A DNA stretch of 64,000 nucleotides. It comes from Apostichopus japonicus. Taxonomy: Eukaryota > Echinodermata > Holothuroidea > Aspidochirotida > Stichopodidae. This document shows, in pieces, positions 25,014 to 40,000 of the stretch (position 1 is its first letter; every line of letters starts with the position of its first letter). A program made the position numbers and the translations under genes. The notes beneath the pieces are model-generated. The model did not search any database and was not told where the DNA came from. It saw nothing but the letters and a program-made list of their open reading frames with translations. The stretch lies in contig NC_092561.1 in assembly GCF_037975245.1 (NCBI RefSeq), positions 12,521,001 through 12,585,000 on the forward strand, written 5' to 3'.

Positions 25014-28000
25014 CTGTGGAGAAATAAAGAACCACACAAACGTCAATTGACTTTGTCCTATTCTAGTAGCATGAAAGAACTATGAATGCGGTCCAGACTT
25101 GTAAAACTCGAGTCCGTGCTATATGTTAATGCAATCAGGACATTGTACTTGTTGATAGTTTATAGTACGAACACAAGCAAAGTTATCATTGCTTTTTAAC
25201 CATACATCTGTGCGTTTACCGTAATGATAAAGCAGCAGATGTCTTATGTATGTAGTTGTTTTATGTTAAAGACAATATCAATTAGTTTAATGATTGCAAT
25301 GCTCCTTCAATACAGTTATTCTATTGCGATTGTCACAAGTAATACATATTTTTTGTTTTGCTTTATTCTTCACTCTGTAACTGAAAAACATGATAACACA
25401 ATCAATGTGTCTTCGGCATATATATTTCAGACTTCCTGGTTGATTGAGCTCAAGATCAGGCCCATTTAAGGTCACGATCGAGCTCAATCAAGACCGTTGC
25501 CATGGCAACACAAGGCTGACTGAATCTGAGTTTGAAATGGACTTTGACAACAAAATGTCATATTTATGTAACCATGGAGCTATAAACAGAGCTCCATGAT
25601 GTAACTAAAGAACATAGAAACATTAGTAATTTTACATTTTGTTTATAATTTGAATTTATCCTCATGTTGTTACCATGGCAACAGCCCTATTAAGACATGA
25701 AAATGACCTTAAATGATCCAGTTCTTGATTGTAATCAACCGGGCAGAGCCAAATCAATATTTTTTGGGAATATGTATATTATATGATATTTTTCTCAAAG
25801 TCCAAATTTCATCATGGCACTTTTTGTTATATGTATATTATATGATATTTTTCTCAAAGTCTAAATTTCATCATGGCTATTGCCATGGTAACAGCCCTAA
25901 TTAGGGATGACTTTGACTTCCCTGATTGTGATTGGCTTCACCAGGGCAGCTACAAATATATATATATATACTGAGACACTAACGTTGTGCTTTTAGGTTA
26001 TTTAATTACAAAGATATGACAAATTCTCAAATTCCAAGTTGTAATGAATACGTTGCCGTGGCAACATCGCTGTTGGCCACACCAACCATTAGTTTAATGG
26101 CAAACAAGCAGATTGTGATAGCTGAGGGTCCTAGCTAACCGAAAAACATGATGGGGGTGAAAATTCCTAAGAAAAACATGGTGGGGGTGAAAATCCCTAA
26201 GGGATTCGTTTTTTTTTGGGGGGGGGGGGGCTTTCGCTGCGATTCTTGATGACAAGATATATTTGCGCCAATCTGTATGAAGTGAGCTTGACACATTTGC
26301 GGTACTAATACCAGTTACTTATACAGGACAATACCATGGTTACATACGGTTACCCAATTTACCTAGCTACGTTTATACCTTTCATGCTTAAACCTGAACC
26401 AATGCTTTATTGAGATATTTAGCTGCTGAAAGAGTCGACCATGTCGGAGTGTTGACTTGTATTACACATATAAAAGCTATAAAAACATCCAAACCCCGTC
26501 CTCGTCACCGTCCCTTCCTCATTACCATTCAGTCTTTCAAAATGCAACAATTGTAAACAACGTTGGTTGATAATAGATCAAAATTTGATATTTATAAAGA
26601 TGAATTTAATATTTTGTATTAAACTAAATACACCGTATGTATGTGGAACACAGTCATGGTGGGGGGGGGGGGACCTATACACGCAAATACGGCAGGTCAG
26701 AGGATCAATAAACACATCAAGTCACTGCGGACTAAACAAAGTCTTGTAGTTGACGAATTCCAGATCCCCGTGTTTCCCCAAATTACTTGCGTAAACTCAA
26801 AATCCTATGAATTCTGTTTCGGGTTTCGAATTACTGTGCTATTTCCAGCCATTCAGATCCCTAAATAAGATTAGTCACATGTAGTTAACGTGTTTGACTT
26901 AATAAGTATTGTTCCTTCCTCATTCAAAAAGGTCTTGAATTGTGAATAGGTATTGTTTGTTGAAATTTCAGGCTTAATCCCAGTTCAAGATCGTCTGCAT
27001 AGAATATAGTTGTAAAGGGAGACAACTAACAGCAAGAACTCTCTTGCGAGCATAATCTTAAGCAACCTCAGTTTGTGAATAAGAAGATTTCACGGAATCC
27101 GTTACTTCTTGCTTCGCAGTCATCGATAGTATCGGGGCATAAGCCTATTGCACATTTCCGACTCTTGAAAGGAAGTGAAATTCTTGCTGCTTGATGCAAT
27201 GTAAACAAAGACATTGAAGCGTGAGCTTCTTGTTAATAAAGATCCGTTTGTTCTAATGAGAGTAAATCAGGATGAATAGAGATTTCGTTGAAGGCAGTGT
27301 CATTCACTGTTACCAATAGATTGTATCCAACCATGGAGCTATAAACAGAGCTCCATGATCCAACCAACAACACCAATTTAAGTTCGTAGAAAGTTAACTC
27401 GTCAAATTGCTCAGATGGTAGAGCAGTGGACTGGTAACCTGATGAACTGAGTTCGACTCCATTCTATGGTTGGTTATATACACGTTAAAAATTTCTTTTT
27501 CTCTTTCAGTAGTCGCCGCTGAAGTCTTGATATATTAATTCAACCATATAATGTACTAGCTGATGTGGTGGCCGATGCTATAGAGGGTGACGAAAGACTC
27601 ATTCCTTGTCGGTCGTGGCTAGGGTTCAAGACAGGCCTCTGGCGATAATACCTCAGGTTGTGGCATGGTGCTTTTTTTGTGGTCTAGGATCCCGTACCAT
27701 GTCTCCCTTGTTGTCGCAAAAGAACCCGGGAGGATGCGCAGAGGGTCGGTCAATCGACCAGAAGCGTTCTAGGTGGCGTGCGTGAATCCTTGCCTTTGGC
27801 CAGAGGTGGAGACACTCTCTGCGACCGGCATGCTTGCAACCACCGTCCACTGAATACATGGCCTGATGAGGCGCTATTCTCCTAAAAAAGAATCTACGGA
27901 TGCCTTTAAGAGCCATTATTTTATATATTAAAAAAAACACCCTGTTTCAAACTAGCGCCATCGAATTCCGTAAAGCCGGATTTTTTTCCTTATCACTCTG

Positions 28001-31000
28001 AAGGTGGAATGAAGTTTATTGTAATGAGTTATTTGTGGTAAGCCAATCAAAACATTCAAACAGTCAAGCGGTTCACAAGAGTTTACAGGAACTTAATTAA
28101 ACTCATTGTTTGACATAAATGTGTTGGCAAAGATTTACACAACCTACACCAAACCAAGCGTTATCGTTATTATATTCGTTGCAGTGCCAGAGACATACAA
28201 TCCAGCAAGACCATGAGATAACATTTTAATATACATAGAATTCAATCTATATCACTTTTGTGGGAACAACCAAAGTATACCAGTGTCAATACGGTCCCAT
28301 TATAAGCAACAGTGTTGTAGCAAATTCTCATACCGAATAGTAGGTAGTTTCAGAAACTGAGTGATTCTTAAGAACTTTGTTTAAGATTCAAAAAAAATAT
28401 ACCCCGTATTCTGTTTGATAACTTCAGGAACAAAATTAACTTTGATATGCCGTGGACCGTTAAAAACCACTGCTCTCGGTCTAGCTAGGGTTGTATTCCT
28501 ATAGCACATTTACTTATTTTCTTGTTTTGGAATGACCCTTTAAACAGTTGAGGACCTTTTAGTTTAGTACACAGCTCATCAGACTATAGTTCCTTGGTTG
28601 CACTACAAAACTCAATGGATGAAATTAAGATTATATGGTCTCAAATGACATGTTTATAATTTATTACAAATTTGATAAGGACAAATGATGTTTAATGCCA
28701 TCCAAGGGTGCTCTGTTGCTTATATGAAGATTAACAAACATATTCTGGTTGACCTCAAAAACAATGGATTAACATTAAAGAGCCGACGTCACCATCAAGT
28801 TAGCCCAAACGAATATTCCAGAAATTAAGTATATTTAACGATACATATCTTGAAAAATACTGAAATAGCTACAGAACATTATTGGACTCAAAGTTGTATG
28901 TTTTCTTTGTATTATAACATTATCAAGACTAAAATTCTGCCTTATTTATTATTTAATTATTTAAGTGAGTTATCAAGTTACAATATATCTGTCGATAATT
29001 CTCCCATGATTGAATACCGGGGATACTTTTAAGTGTTACGTTTGTTTGGTAAAGTAACACAAACCCGGTCACGATGTGGTTCCAACCGGTACCATTATCT
29101 TCTTGAAGAGTCTTAGTTAAGGTAGCAGAAGCACACCCAACCATTAACAGGTGTCTATGTGATAGAGATGAACGACATACCTCCAAAAGTTAAGAACATG
29201 TTTATTCCACCCTGCAGGGAAATAGCAACTTAAAAGTTCTTTGACAGACAAAGGTGATGGCTTGAACAAATCAAAATATTACAGACCGATTCCCATTTGC
29301 ATTGATTTTAATAGAGATCTTATTTATTGCAGTACCTACTTCCCGTTATAAAGTTGGGCTTCCCAAAATAATGGTTGATCGAACATGTTGAATTTTGGTG
29401 CATGTACCTAATAAGTTATGCTTTCAATGCTTTCAGTGTCAAGTGTGTAAATTCAGCTTGAAAATGAAAAAAAAAAATGAAAAGAAAAAAAAAGAAGAAG
29501 AATAGCTAAAGGAATAGCCATGTGTGCACCTCCTGGCAACACTTTGTCATCATGACCTGACAAAATGACACACTCATGACACAAATTTCAATCCTGATCT
29601 CTCCCAAATATTTCGATTTATTCCTTGAAATTGTAAATGATTTCGGTGTTTTCCTCAAATTTTCGACCTTTTATAGAAAGTTTTAAGGAAAATGCCAAAA
29701 TTTCCAATGACTTTGGTAGGCCTATGACAAAGCACAAAATGATAATTTGACGGCTAGCTAGCTGACAATTTCCTCGTAGAAATGAAACCGGGCTTTGCTT
29801 TTATGTCGCTATGCATGTTACTATGCAGTCATACTTGACTCGAATTTTCAATGATTACAGCAGCCTGGGTTAATATTACACATGTTTAGATATGGCAAAA
29901 CATAAAAGTGACGGATACATCCACACCTCAGCTTCCCCTCCTCCGTCGGTCCTGTAGAAGATGAATAACCGGCCCAGCAGTTATAGTAGGCTATATATAG
30001 AATTCTTCAAACGGGTGCAAAAAAAATTGTGATGCAAAGTCATTCCTATTAAACGGAAATGCTTCGAACGCTTGAGCTTTTGTGATGACTGTTATGTTTT
30101 CATGTAACTTTGAACCTTCGTGGTTCACGATCCACACGCTTATGTTGTCTGAATAATTCTTGCGTCACATCTTGGTTCATTCTCCTCCTTTAGTTTCAAC
30201 CTCCAACGACTGTTTTTTAGTACATTGGCTCTATACAAATCGCCAATACACACGCTTTGTCTTTATCATTGATTACTTGCAGTAAGTTTTATATACCTTA
30301 CACCAGGGTTGTCCAACCTTTTGATGAGGAGGGCCACCTCGAATGATTATGATAAAGGAGGGGCCGCATGAGCCTACAAGCTCCTGTGGCATATCCAGGG
30401 TTTCGTGCCAGAGCGGCAAATTCAGTGGCCCCGCTAGGGGTCTGTTAGGGGGTATGGGAAATGAAGTTACTATACAAGCGGAGCGCCACTGTAGCTTGGC
30501 GCGTGGCGTGCAAGAAAAAAAAATCGCCCAAAAGATCCCCAGATTGCAGGAAATGACACTTCACAAGCCTTCTGATCTGTATCAAAACAATCTTCATATT
30601 GAGATATAATGATCTCTCAAATTTATCAAGAAAGAATTCCTGGGTAAAAGTACATTTGTAAATTAATGAGGTTGGCGGGCCGGACGGGACCTTGCGGCGG
30701 GCCGCACTGTGGCCCGCGGGCCGTAGGTTGGACAACCCTGCTTTACACACACATGCCTCATCGATGAAAGATGCATTCATTTTATCCCCGACGATTTGAG
30801 CAAACAACACGTAGTCAGTGTCTGTCTGTAACGTTACCCCCCACCTCATGTTTATAAACTTAACCCCTCCCCCCCCAAAAAAAAAAACCCGCCGAGCTAT
30901 TAGTCGATCTAATTTCCATTGTATCTGTAAGACAGACTTCTAGCTGAAGTTAAAGATTGAAGATCAACCGCGTTTGCCTAAACAAAATCCCAAAAAGTAT

Positions 31001-34000
31001 GGTTATATTAAAATTTAGACGAGTATTTCGTACAAACAAATGAGGCCCCAACACTATTCCGCAAATCTCAAAAACCTCTGCAGATGATTTTCTAATCAGT
31101 TTGATATAGTACAGACGATAAAGACACTGGCTGCTGACACAATTGACCAATCATGGTTGCAACAAGAAGGCAATAAATGCATTGGATAATCCCAATATTT
31201 GCATGATGATAACTGCAAATGCATCAATATCTTATCTTTAAAATTGTTCGAGGTTGTCAAAATTCAATTTCATAAAAAAATGAGGTAAAATGATTTGAAA
31301 GTCATTGGTATTATATTTAGTGATATGAAGTTGTATATGAAGTCTCGAAAACAAGAAGAAATAAACAACATGAGACGGTAAAACTCTCACTGAAAACTCC
31401 CAATTTTCATAATCCACTGCACATGTATTTATGTGATATACGGGTTTTTGTTTGTAACATTTGATATGAACTGGAATCATAATGAACAGATTAGTATTTT
31501 TTTTTTTTTAGTCAGGAAGAACATTATGGTTTTGGCTGAATGATTAAAATTGATAGAAGAGTTGATTAACCTCAACCTTTAGATATGCAATGAGGAAGTG
31601 ACGTCATCATCAATGTTATAGCCTTCAAATACCTATAAAGAGATTTAGACATATTTTAATTGAAAACCGGAGTAGCTATATATTGAAACACTATCAGCAC
31701 TCTCTGTTCTTTTATTAACAAGACAACAATTTTTCCCTAAACTTATCTTTCAAGGTCTTAAAGACGATCCCTTTATATCATCTTACAGTATCCTGAATCT
31801 CCCCAACGGACAGTCAAGATGAATATACCCAGTGACGTCAGGGAACAGAATTGTCCGTTGCTTAAGACATCGTCCCTGTTAAAGCTGTCCGTGTTAAATC
31901 AGCCCGTTGAGTAAATGGTGATAGTTATTGCCCATATGTTGCTTCTCCCTCGTATCCTCAAACCACCCCCTGCCCCACTCACCCCACCCCATCCCATCCC
32001 ACTATAAAATAACTTTTGTTTTAAGACTGCTTATATCGATTGCAAATATTGGAGAGAAATTGATGGTTGATGAATATTTCATCAACCTCTTAACACCTAA
32101 AGGTAATGTTTGGCCCCATTGTGTAACACTCATGCTGAACTTTACTCCGCAATTCCATAGTATATTACTATCATATGGAAATATGATGCGCGGGGTTATC
32201 TACTATGTATATTATACCAAACCCTCACACCATTTGCTGTTACTGCCTACGCTTTTGTTAGTTGTGTGTTCACACGATGTTCTGATACGTCCTATATAAA
32301 AACATGTTTACATAAGTACGTAGGGACTGAGTATATCAGCTGCTGATAAACCATTTGCTGTTTTTTTTTATCAACTCGGCGAAAGTATTGGAATCATGAC
32401 CAGTTCTCTAGAGTGAAACAAGCAAATTCTGCCAGAAGAAGGGGCCAGAATGATACAAACTGTCATTACATCTCAGAGGAAACGACCAACCAACAACAAC
32501 CATATTTCCGTTAGTTCACATTTAAGACATGTTTTTAGCTTATACTGACACGAATAGTTGTACAGAGAGAGGAGCTGGGGAGGGGGAGGGGTGTTGAAGG
32601 GGGTGGGGGAGAAGATATGAGAGAACGTCTGCCAACCTCACCTCTCCCAACTGTTATTCTAAAACGTTTGGTATGTTATTGAGAAGCTTTTAAGCAAAAA
32701 ACTTGAAGATGACTCGACCTCCTTTGAAGATGATCTATCTATAACCGCTTCTAAATGTACAGCCTTGTTAGTTCAGTAACGAATTATGTCAATTATAAAC
32801 CAAGATATGAAAACTCATTTTCGGATTATAAAAGTTTGTTTATTTACAATTATATCGGTTTTGTCAGAAAGTGAAATAAACAAGGGGTAATATGAAAACT
32901 GCATTTTTGCGTTGAATTCTAAACACCCCGACAGAAACACATTGAAAGGTTACTGAAAAATAGGGTGGGTATCTGATGACAATTTAATGCGTGACGACAC
33001 TCAGTGAAACGTCGGGCAAATTGATTAAGTGATTAAGAAATCTGTACCCATTCAAACAGTAAAAAACCCCATTAAATTCGTTATACACAAATGATTTGTG
33101 TGCATGCGCTTGAACCGACACATCAATCAGGGGACTTGTGTTTGAACCCACACTTAGAAGGGAGGGGAGGGGGGGGGGCAAAATGTTTTAATTGGGGGAC
33201 ATCGAGGTGTCCTGTAATTCAGGTGTTTACTCAAACAGTGTGTTTTGTGATATCTCAAACACAAAACACACTAATATTGGATATATGATAGAATATCTCC
33301 CTCAAAGGTTGCAGTTGAGGGTGTGTATTCAGACAACTGGTAATTTGTACAGTTTTGGGGGTTGACGAAGGATGTGGTTACCTGGGGCGTGCCTACGCCC
33401 TGGCCCTCAAACTACAAAAATGGTCAGGTGAAGGTTTAGTTTTATTTGATCATCATTTTAGTATCTTTCACATGCATGAAATTTTTGGTCATTGTGTACC
33501 CCGACTGCACTGCAATCACTGCACTGTCAAATACAGGCTATGCTAGCTATTGGGGATTGAAGCCCCGATTAAGTTAACAAGACGCTACCCATACCCACCA
33601 GTCTAGCTATACATATTTAAGTGTAATGTTCTACACTGGATTAAGCCATCAAAAGCAACATTTCATTCCACCATGACGCTAAAGGTGCTTCCACCATTCT
33701 TGGTGATGACTCATCCCCTGATACCAAGAAGGAGCTCGCCAAAACCACTACAGACGTCAGTGCCATGTCATATCCAGCATGAACCATATTGCACTTTCCT
33801 CATCCCCACATGATCCAACCCATTTTAGAAACAGATTGGTGGGGCACTACTGAACTTTGTCAAGCATTTGAGACAAGAGAATATGGGATGATTTAAGCAC
33901 TCCTGTATGCTTCAAATGTATCCTTAGACTATGCATATGGGGCTTGAATTTTACATAACTACATAAGCATATGATGAAACAATACTGGTATATGATTATA

Positions 34001-37000
34001 TATTCCCACAAGGATATAATTGGTATTACCAGAGACTGACAGAAAGTTCCATTAAGAAATTACTTTGCTTTAAAGCTGGCGGGCAAGCACAAGAAGATGT
34101 CAACCTTCAACATGATCAAGGATTAAAACATTGTTACATATCAATTATAAGTGGTGCATTTGAGAAATAAAGACAGCTAGGATGAGAAAGTACATTTATG
34201 AATGGGATTATATGGAATGCACCATAATATCTCACTCATTTAACTATTTATTTTATATAGTAACAAATGTTTGTGGGTGAGTAGGTGTCAGTTTATGCAG
34301 GAGCTGCAGATCTATAATTTAAAGTGAAACATATCATCACTTATTTTCACTGGTTGCTGTATAGTTGTTTTGGATTGATAAAATATCATCCTTGCTCCAT
34401 CATCCATCAGTATTTTAGTATATGCTAAATATACAAATGCCATTATACTTTGTGAATAACTTCGCATGTGTGAAATGGTGCTGGTGGGCAAGCTGATTTC
34501 TAAGTAATCTGCAGCTGGTCATCAACAGTATGAGAAGACTTAGCCATGTGAAGCTGATGGGTAAGTTACTTTAACAGTTACAAATATACATTAAGTTATC
34601 ATGTATAAGTCACTCGTATGTTATGGATATCCTTTACTAGAGTAGCCTTTAAAGCTTGATAATAGCTTTAGAAGTAGCAAAACAATCTGATCAAGTGGCT
34701 CAAAACCAAATAACTCAGAGTTCGTCACATTAAAGAAAGTCAATATTGTTGGTATACCTGAAGTAAAACCCCTACGGAAGCTTAAAAGTGCCATAAACAT
34801 AAGAAACACTTTGCCCCATAAGTAAACCTTTTCAGTAAATTGTTTAGATCACAAGATAATATCTTATCAAACATCAGAAAAATGTTGGATTGGTCAGTTG
34901 CTTTAACTCCACAATTTACTATTCTTCTGCAAAATGTAAATTCTTCACTTCATGCCCACTGAGCAATTGAACAACTTTCTGAAAAATATTTAATTGACAA
35001 CTAATCTACGGCAGTCATAAGGTGATGTGAAAGATGTAGAGTTACCATATTAGTATAACACAACATCTTGACAAAATATTGTTGAGATACCGAGTTACGC
35101 TAACTTGACATCTCCGTAAAATTCGTTGAAAAGTTGAGTTGCCATGTTACACCTAACTCGTCATCTCGACAAAATTTTGATTTTTGCGAGATACCAAGTT
35201 ACGCTAGCTTGACATCTCATGATAATTTTAAAATTTGAGACAAAACATGACTAAATGAAAAGGTCACCTATGCTCAAATGTTTCCTACATTGTAACATGT
35301 AATAATGTAAAATATATGTAAACAAAGACCAAAAAAAGTTTCTGATAACTTTGCCTCTCCCTCCCTCCCCATCCAGATGCCATTGTATTGTGTTATAATA
35401 GTTGTTCGATACTAAGCATTTACTGTCAGTTTGTTGTAAGCTCTAGATGGAAAAGTTCAGGAATGAGCTCCATACAGTAGTAATGAAAGCATTGTAAACC
35501 TTTTGTCTGCACACATCAACACATATACAACATGAACCATATACTCTTTCTTCGAGTTTATGGTTGCAACTACATTACAATAAAATGTTGTTAACTTTAA
35601 TACCATAAACCCTTCTAATTATCTGTAACAGAGAATCTTTTAGCATTCAGATTCCAGACCATGTAACTTTAGTCAATGTTGTGAACACTCTAATGTGTTA
35701 CACAAGATGCAAGCACTTCCATTCAAATATAGTACGCATTACTTGTGTTAATTAGATATGAAATTTCATTACTTCTAATTCTAACATATTTCAATTATTC
35801 TAAAAGTCATAAGGGGAAGGATATGGTATTCTTTGGAATTGAACAAAGCAAAATTTTGAATGGAATGAACTACTACCAACTACAGACCTTAGTTTAAAAT
35901 CGCATTGCTTAATTGTGACCTTATTTTAGATGGTGTTGACAATTTATATTTTACTTTGAAGAGTTGACTGAATCAGTGGAAGCTTATAGGCCCAATGCAT
36001 TGGTATGTACCTTTGGTACAAAGCAGCATTTTCAGGGGTCATTATAGGAGTCATAATAGTTTAATTGCTCACTCACCACAAAGCAAAACCGCTTTTAATG
36101 ATATTTTGCTATCTTTGTCCATGTCTTATGGTAGTAGTTCTCATAAACAAGGAGATATTTTTAAGAGAACGCTCTAACTTCGTGGGGAGACTCAAAGGAA
36201 AAGCCCTTTTGTCTGCAACTCCTTTGTATGTCATTACTAATTAAAAGCTAATGCTAGAATGTGAAAGATGGAAGCATCCCTTCTTCTAGGATGGTAGTAC
36301 TTCACATAGATACAATTCCCCAGTTCACTACAATCTATAAATAATTTATTTCCAATTAGTCCTGGATACATTAGTGACAATAGGGTTTGTTGTTTTAAAT
36401 TCTGGCTTGTACCTCTTCTCCCAGCCCCTTTCCAACTGGCTCATTAACAATTTATATTAAAGTTAGCACCTCATGTGCCTGTAGAAATTAACTTGAGCTG
36501 CAACTTCAAATAGTCACAAACAAGGACTCGAAAGTTAACACAGTACTCTGATAATAGTGATATATATAGACATTATTCCTATTATTAACTAGGTTTTTAC
36601 ACCACATAGATTGATGAGAATGCTGTTACAAACAGTATGGCTAATAACCCCAAAACAATCTTATTAGGTTATGTTTTGTTTACTCAATATTAGAAGTAAG
36701 AGAAAAATTCATACATTCTAAGCAAAGTGGATTATAAGCAGGTGCCACATGACTGCCTTTCTAAACCTCACTGGAGAAAATTGTTTTGCCTATGTAGTTT
36801 TTCGATATCAATGTCTCATTTGAAAGAAATATTACAGGCTGGCTTTAAAATGAAAGTAAAAATAGCACAACATGATTTACACTACATACAGCATATAGGT
36901 GCAGATCGGAAACAAAAACTGGCCAACATGTGAGTAATTATACAGCCTGTTCCCTCCATGTTCCTCTGCTAAACCACATTTTACTGTTTCCTGTTTAGGC

Positions 37001-40000
37001 CGTCATCATTCCCAAAGTTACAAAATGGTACCCAGTAAAGTGGCGTCAAAGGATCCGGTAGTGCTGTCCCACACCTGGGGTATTGGTCAGAAGCGGAGCG
37101 TCCATATAGTCAGGGGGCGGATCCCCCCCCCCCCCGACTGACTCAAATGGACTGCTGGCGCCCTTTTTAGCTTTTTACCACGTTTTACTTATTCGCGATT
37201 ATTGACTTTTTATTGCGCTCTCATCTACCTATTGGCATTTGTAACATTTTGTTGGTGTAATTTTCTGACAAAATGCTCTAACGGCGGTCTTTAATTTATC
37301 GGCACTTCCGTTGTACGAAACTATTTCCAAGAACTGTACGGGGTTTTCGATCTATTTTTAGACGATACGCCACGCGCAGTGGCTGAAATAGTAATAAACA
37401 CCAAACTTTAAGTCGGCATGTAGTGTACGTTAAACGCCGCTCCATGATCAGTGTGTTGATTAGTGCAGTTGGTTATTTGTTAGGATAAAACTAATAAAAA
37501 ACTACTATCGATCAACCATGGGTCACAATAGGCTCTCTAATCTTGCTATTATAAGCATGGAGCGCAATAGAGACGACCAACTTGATTTGGACAAGGTGAT
37601 TGATCGATTCTCGAAATTAAAGGGGAGGAAAATGAAGCTAGATAACACTTTTTGTGCATGTCGGATGTGAATGCAACCATGTCTCATGAATGATTGTTCG
37701 TTTTTTTTTTCAATTTATAGCAGTATATATTAGGTATCATAATATGACATATTTCTGCCAATATAGGTGTTGGCAAAATGTCGTCCCCCAGATGAGCACT
37801 CACAAAGATACCACAGGGATTGTGATGAAGCGCATGTACTTTCAACACCCATATAAACTTCCGAGTTGTCACAAATGGCGATGACACCTATTTATTCTTC
37901 GTTTATCTGCAAATTAGCAAGGCCCGGAAAGGGTCATTTCCGGCGATCTAAAGGAAGTATCTTACTCAAAAAATTTCTGTACGCTCCGCGCCAACCGGTG
38001 GTGGCGCTCCGCTGAGAGAGTGTCGAAAGCGCCTTTACAGACCAGTCTTGCTCCCCTGACCAATACCCCTAGCTCCGCCACTGGTATTGGTGTGTTAACC
38101 TTCAGAAGTTCCTGATACTTCAAATCCAATTACATAAAAAATATACATAAGTTTGATATTTTCTCACCATGGTTATATGTATAAGGAGCACTACGTGGTC
38201 CAGCAAAACTAAACTTTTTAGCTATGAAAGAGATGTGTAGGATTGCCTACAAATTTCAGTATTAATTAATGTTGTAATTTTGTTTTTACATTTCTCATTT
38301 ACAACAATAAGAAATCAATTGTATGTAATTTGTTGTTCCAAGAAGTAAGGCTGTATCGAACAATACAAGAGGATTTGTAAGAGAAAATGGGTTCCTTACT
38401 AGTCTATGATATGTGGAACCATACTTCACTGTGTTTCTTCCTTGGTCCCTTAGTTTGTCCAAAGATACAAATCTGTACCCCAACTATAGGTTTATAATGT
38501 ACTAAGAGTGGTGTCCCAACACTGAGGTGTCGGTCTGTATGTGTGTTTGTCTGTGTGTGACACTTTGGCTCGTAAACACAATATCTCAAGAAGGTAAGTT
38601 GGATGAACTTCAAACTTAGTGTGTGGGTTGCCCTTGGTGCGTATATGATCCCTATTGTGTTTTAAGGAGTTCAACGGTCATTTGAGGTCAACAGAGGTCA
38701 TAGGCGGAAAACCTTGTTAACAAGATATCTCGAGAAGTAAACGTTGCTTCCACTTTAAACTTTGTATGATGGTAGCCTTAGGTGAGCGGATGATCCCTAT
38801 TGTTTTTCATGGAGGTCAAAGGTCGTTGAAAGTCAATTGTTGGTTACAGTCAGAGTAAGTCTAATTATGCAGAAGTGAAATTGTTTGAACTTCGACCTTC
38901 TTTGCATAGCTACGCATTACTCAATTCTGCAAGACTAATTGCCATTTCTGCTCAGCAATTCAGCTCGTTAGAAAATCTTGTATCTAAAGTTTCTTCTCAT
39001 ACTGGCAAGGAATCACTAAGTCACGTGACTTTCTAACGACTGAATCATCTTAATGTGTCCCATAGCACGAATTCAAGCTAAGAAGCTAATCATTGGGGAA
39101 AGCAGTAACGTCAATGCAATAACATGGAAATTCAGCTTTTATGACTAATGAATCGAAGTCCTCGAACCACGATATAGTATGAATAATGAAAACGGCGCCG
39201 TCTAAAAGATGTTTTTGAAAAGTTTTCATGACGCGGTATAACATCTAGATCTTTATTATTAACTATATTGGCAAAAATATGCCGCACAGATATATAGCCC
39301 ACAATGTGTGTGACGTGAAGCGTTGCCAACCTGTCAAGATAATGCAATGAATGAGATATGAGTGATTGATTCAGCCGTTTTCATTAGGTTTCTTATCGGG
39401 AGGCACTTGTGATTACTTAGTTCCATTAAGATGGAATACATGCAACTGCATGCTTGGTAAGAACACACTCGGAATGTAATTAAGTCAAACTGTTCAAATT
39501 CCATACTTCAATTGTTACATTAAGTGCTTGGTTAAAATATTTATATTAAAAAAGATGGAACATATTGCTGATTGTGCCCACTCCCAGCTGTAAAATGTTC
39601 ACTATGTTGTCAACAGTACAATGGTGAATCGCTGTTGCTGTTCAATTCTTGATATAAAAGAGAAGCAACTGAGAAAAGGTTCGTCCGCAAACCCAACCCA
39701 TGTTCTCGGAGGGTATTTAAGTTGACAGCTCATTGATGTAGAGACCCATGTTTGACACAGCTCGATGGCCCGTTAGCATCCTATGCTCGAACATGCTTGT
39801 GTGACATTGGCATTTGATAGGTCAACCCCTTAATGTTAAGCCTTGCTGATGAACCTTCCAGAATTCATAATTAGACATACAATTTTTGGTAATGACTTAT
39901 GCACAACCACTTCACGGAATGTCTGTTGTCACCCATATGTTACCACTGTTCATGTCGTGATCATAGTGTGCACATGCATTTTAGATTCCATTTGTTGTAT

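Larger units (their letters stand above)
25496..26065. promoter_or_regulatory. Four RFX X-box-like palindromes in a diverged repeat
   Basis: GTTGCCATGGCAAC (25496-25509), GTTACCATGGCAAC (25669-25682), ATTGCCATGGTAAC (25879-25892) and GTTGCCGTGGCAAC (26052-26065) fit or nearly fit the X-box consensus of RFX factors (GTNRCC-N2-RGYAAC type). Start-to-start spacing is 173, 210 and 173 bp, and the flanks share ACAGCCCTA-ATTA and ATTG-GATTGG-like words, so the sites are probably part of a diverged tandem or dispersed repeat. They lie about 0.5-1.1 kb from the last Ig-receptor exon, inside its intron. Binding is not shown. Confidence 0.6.

Noticed and set aside
27653-27940. 95-codon minus-strand open frame
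   Set aside because: Composition is His/Arg-rich without a domain, splice sites or conservation clue. Treated as chance.
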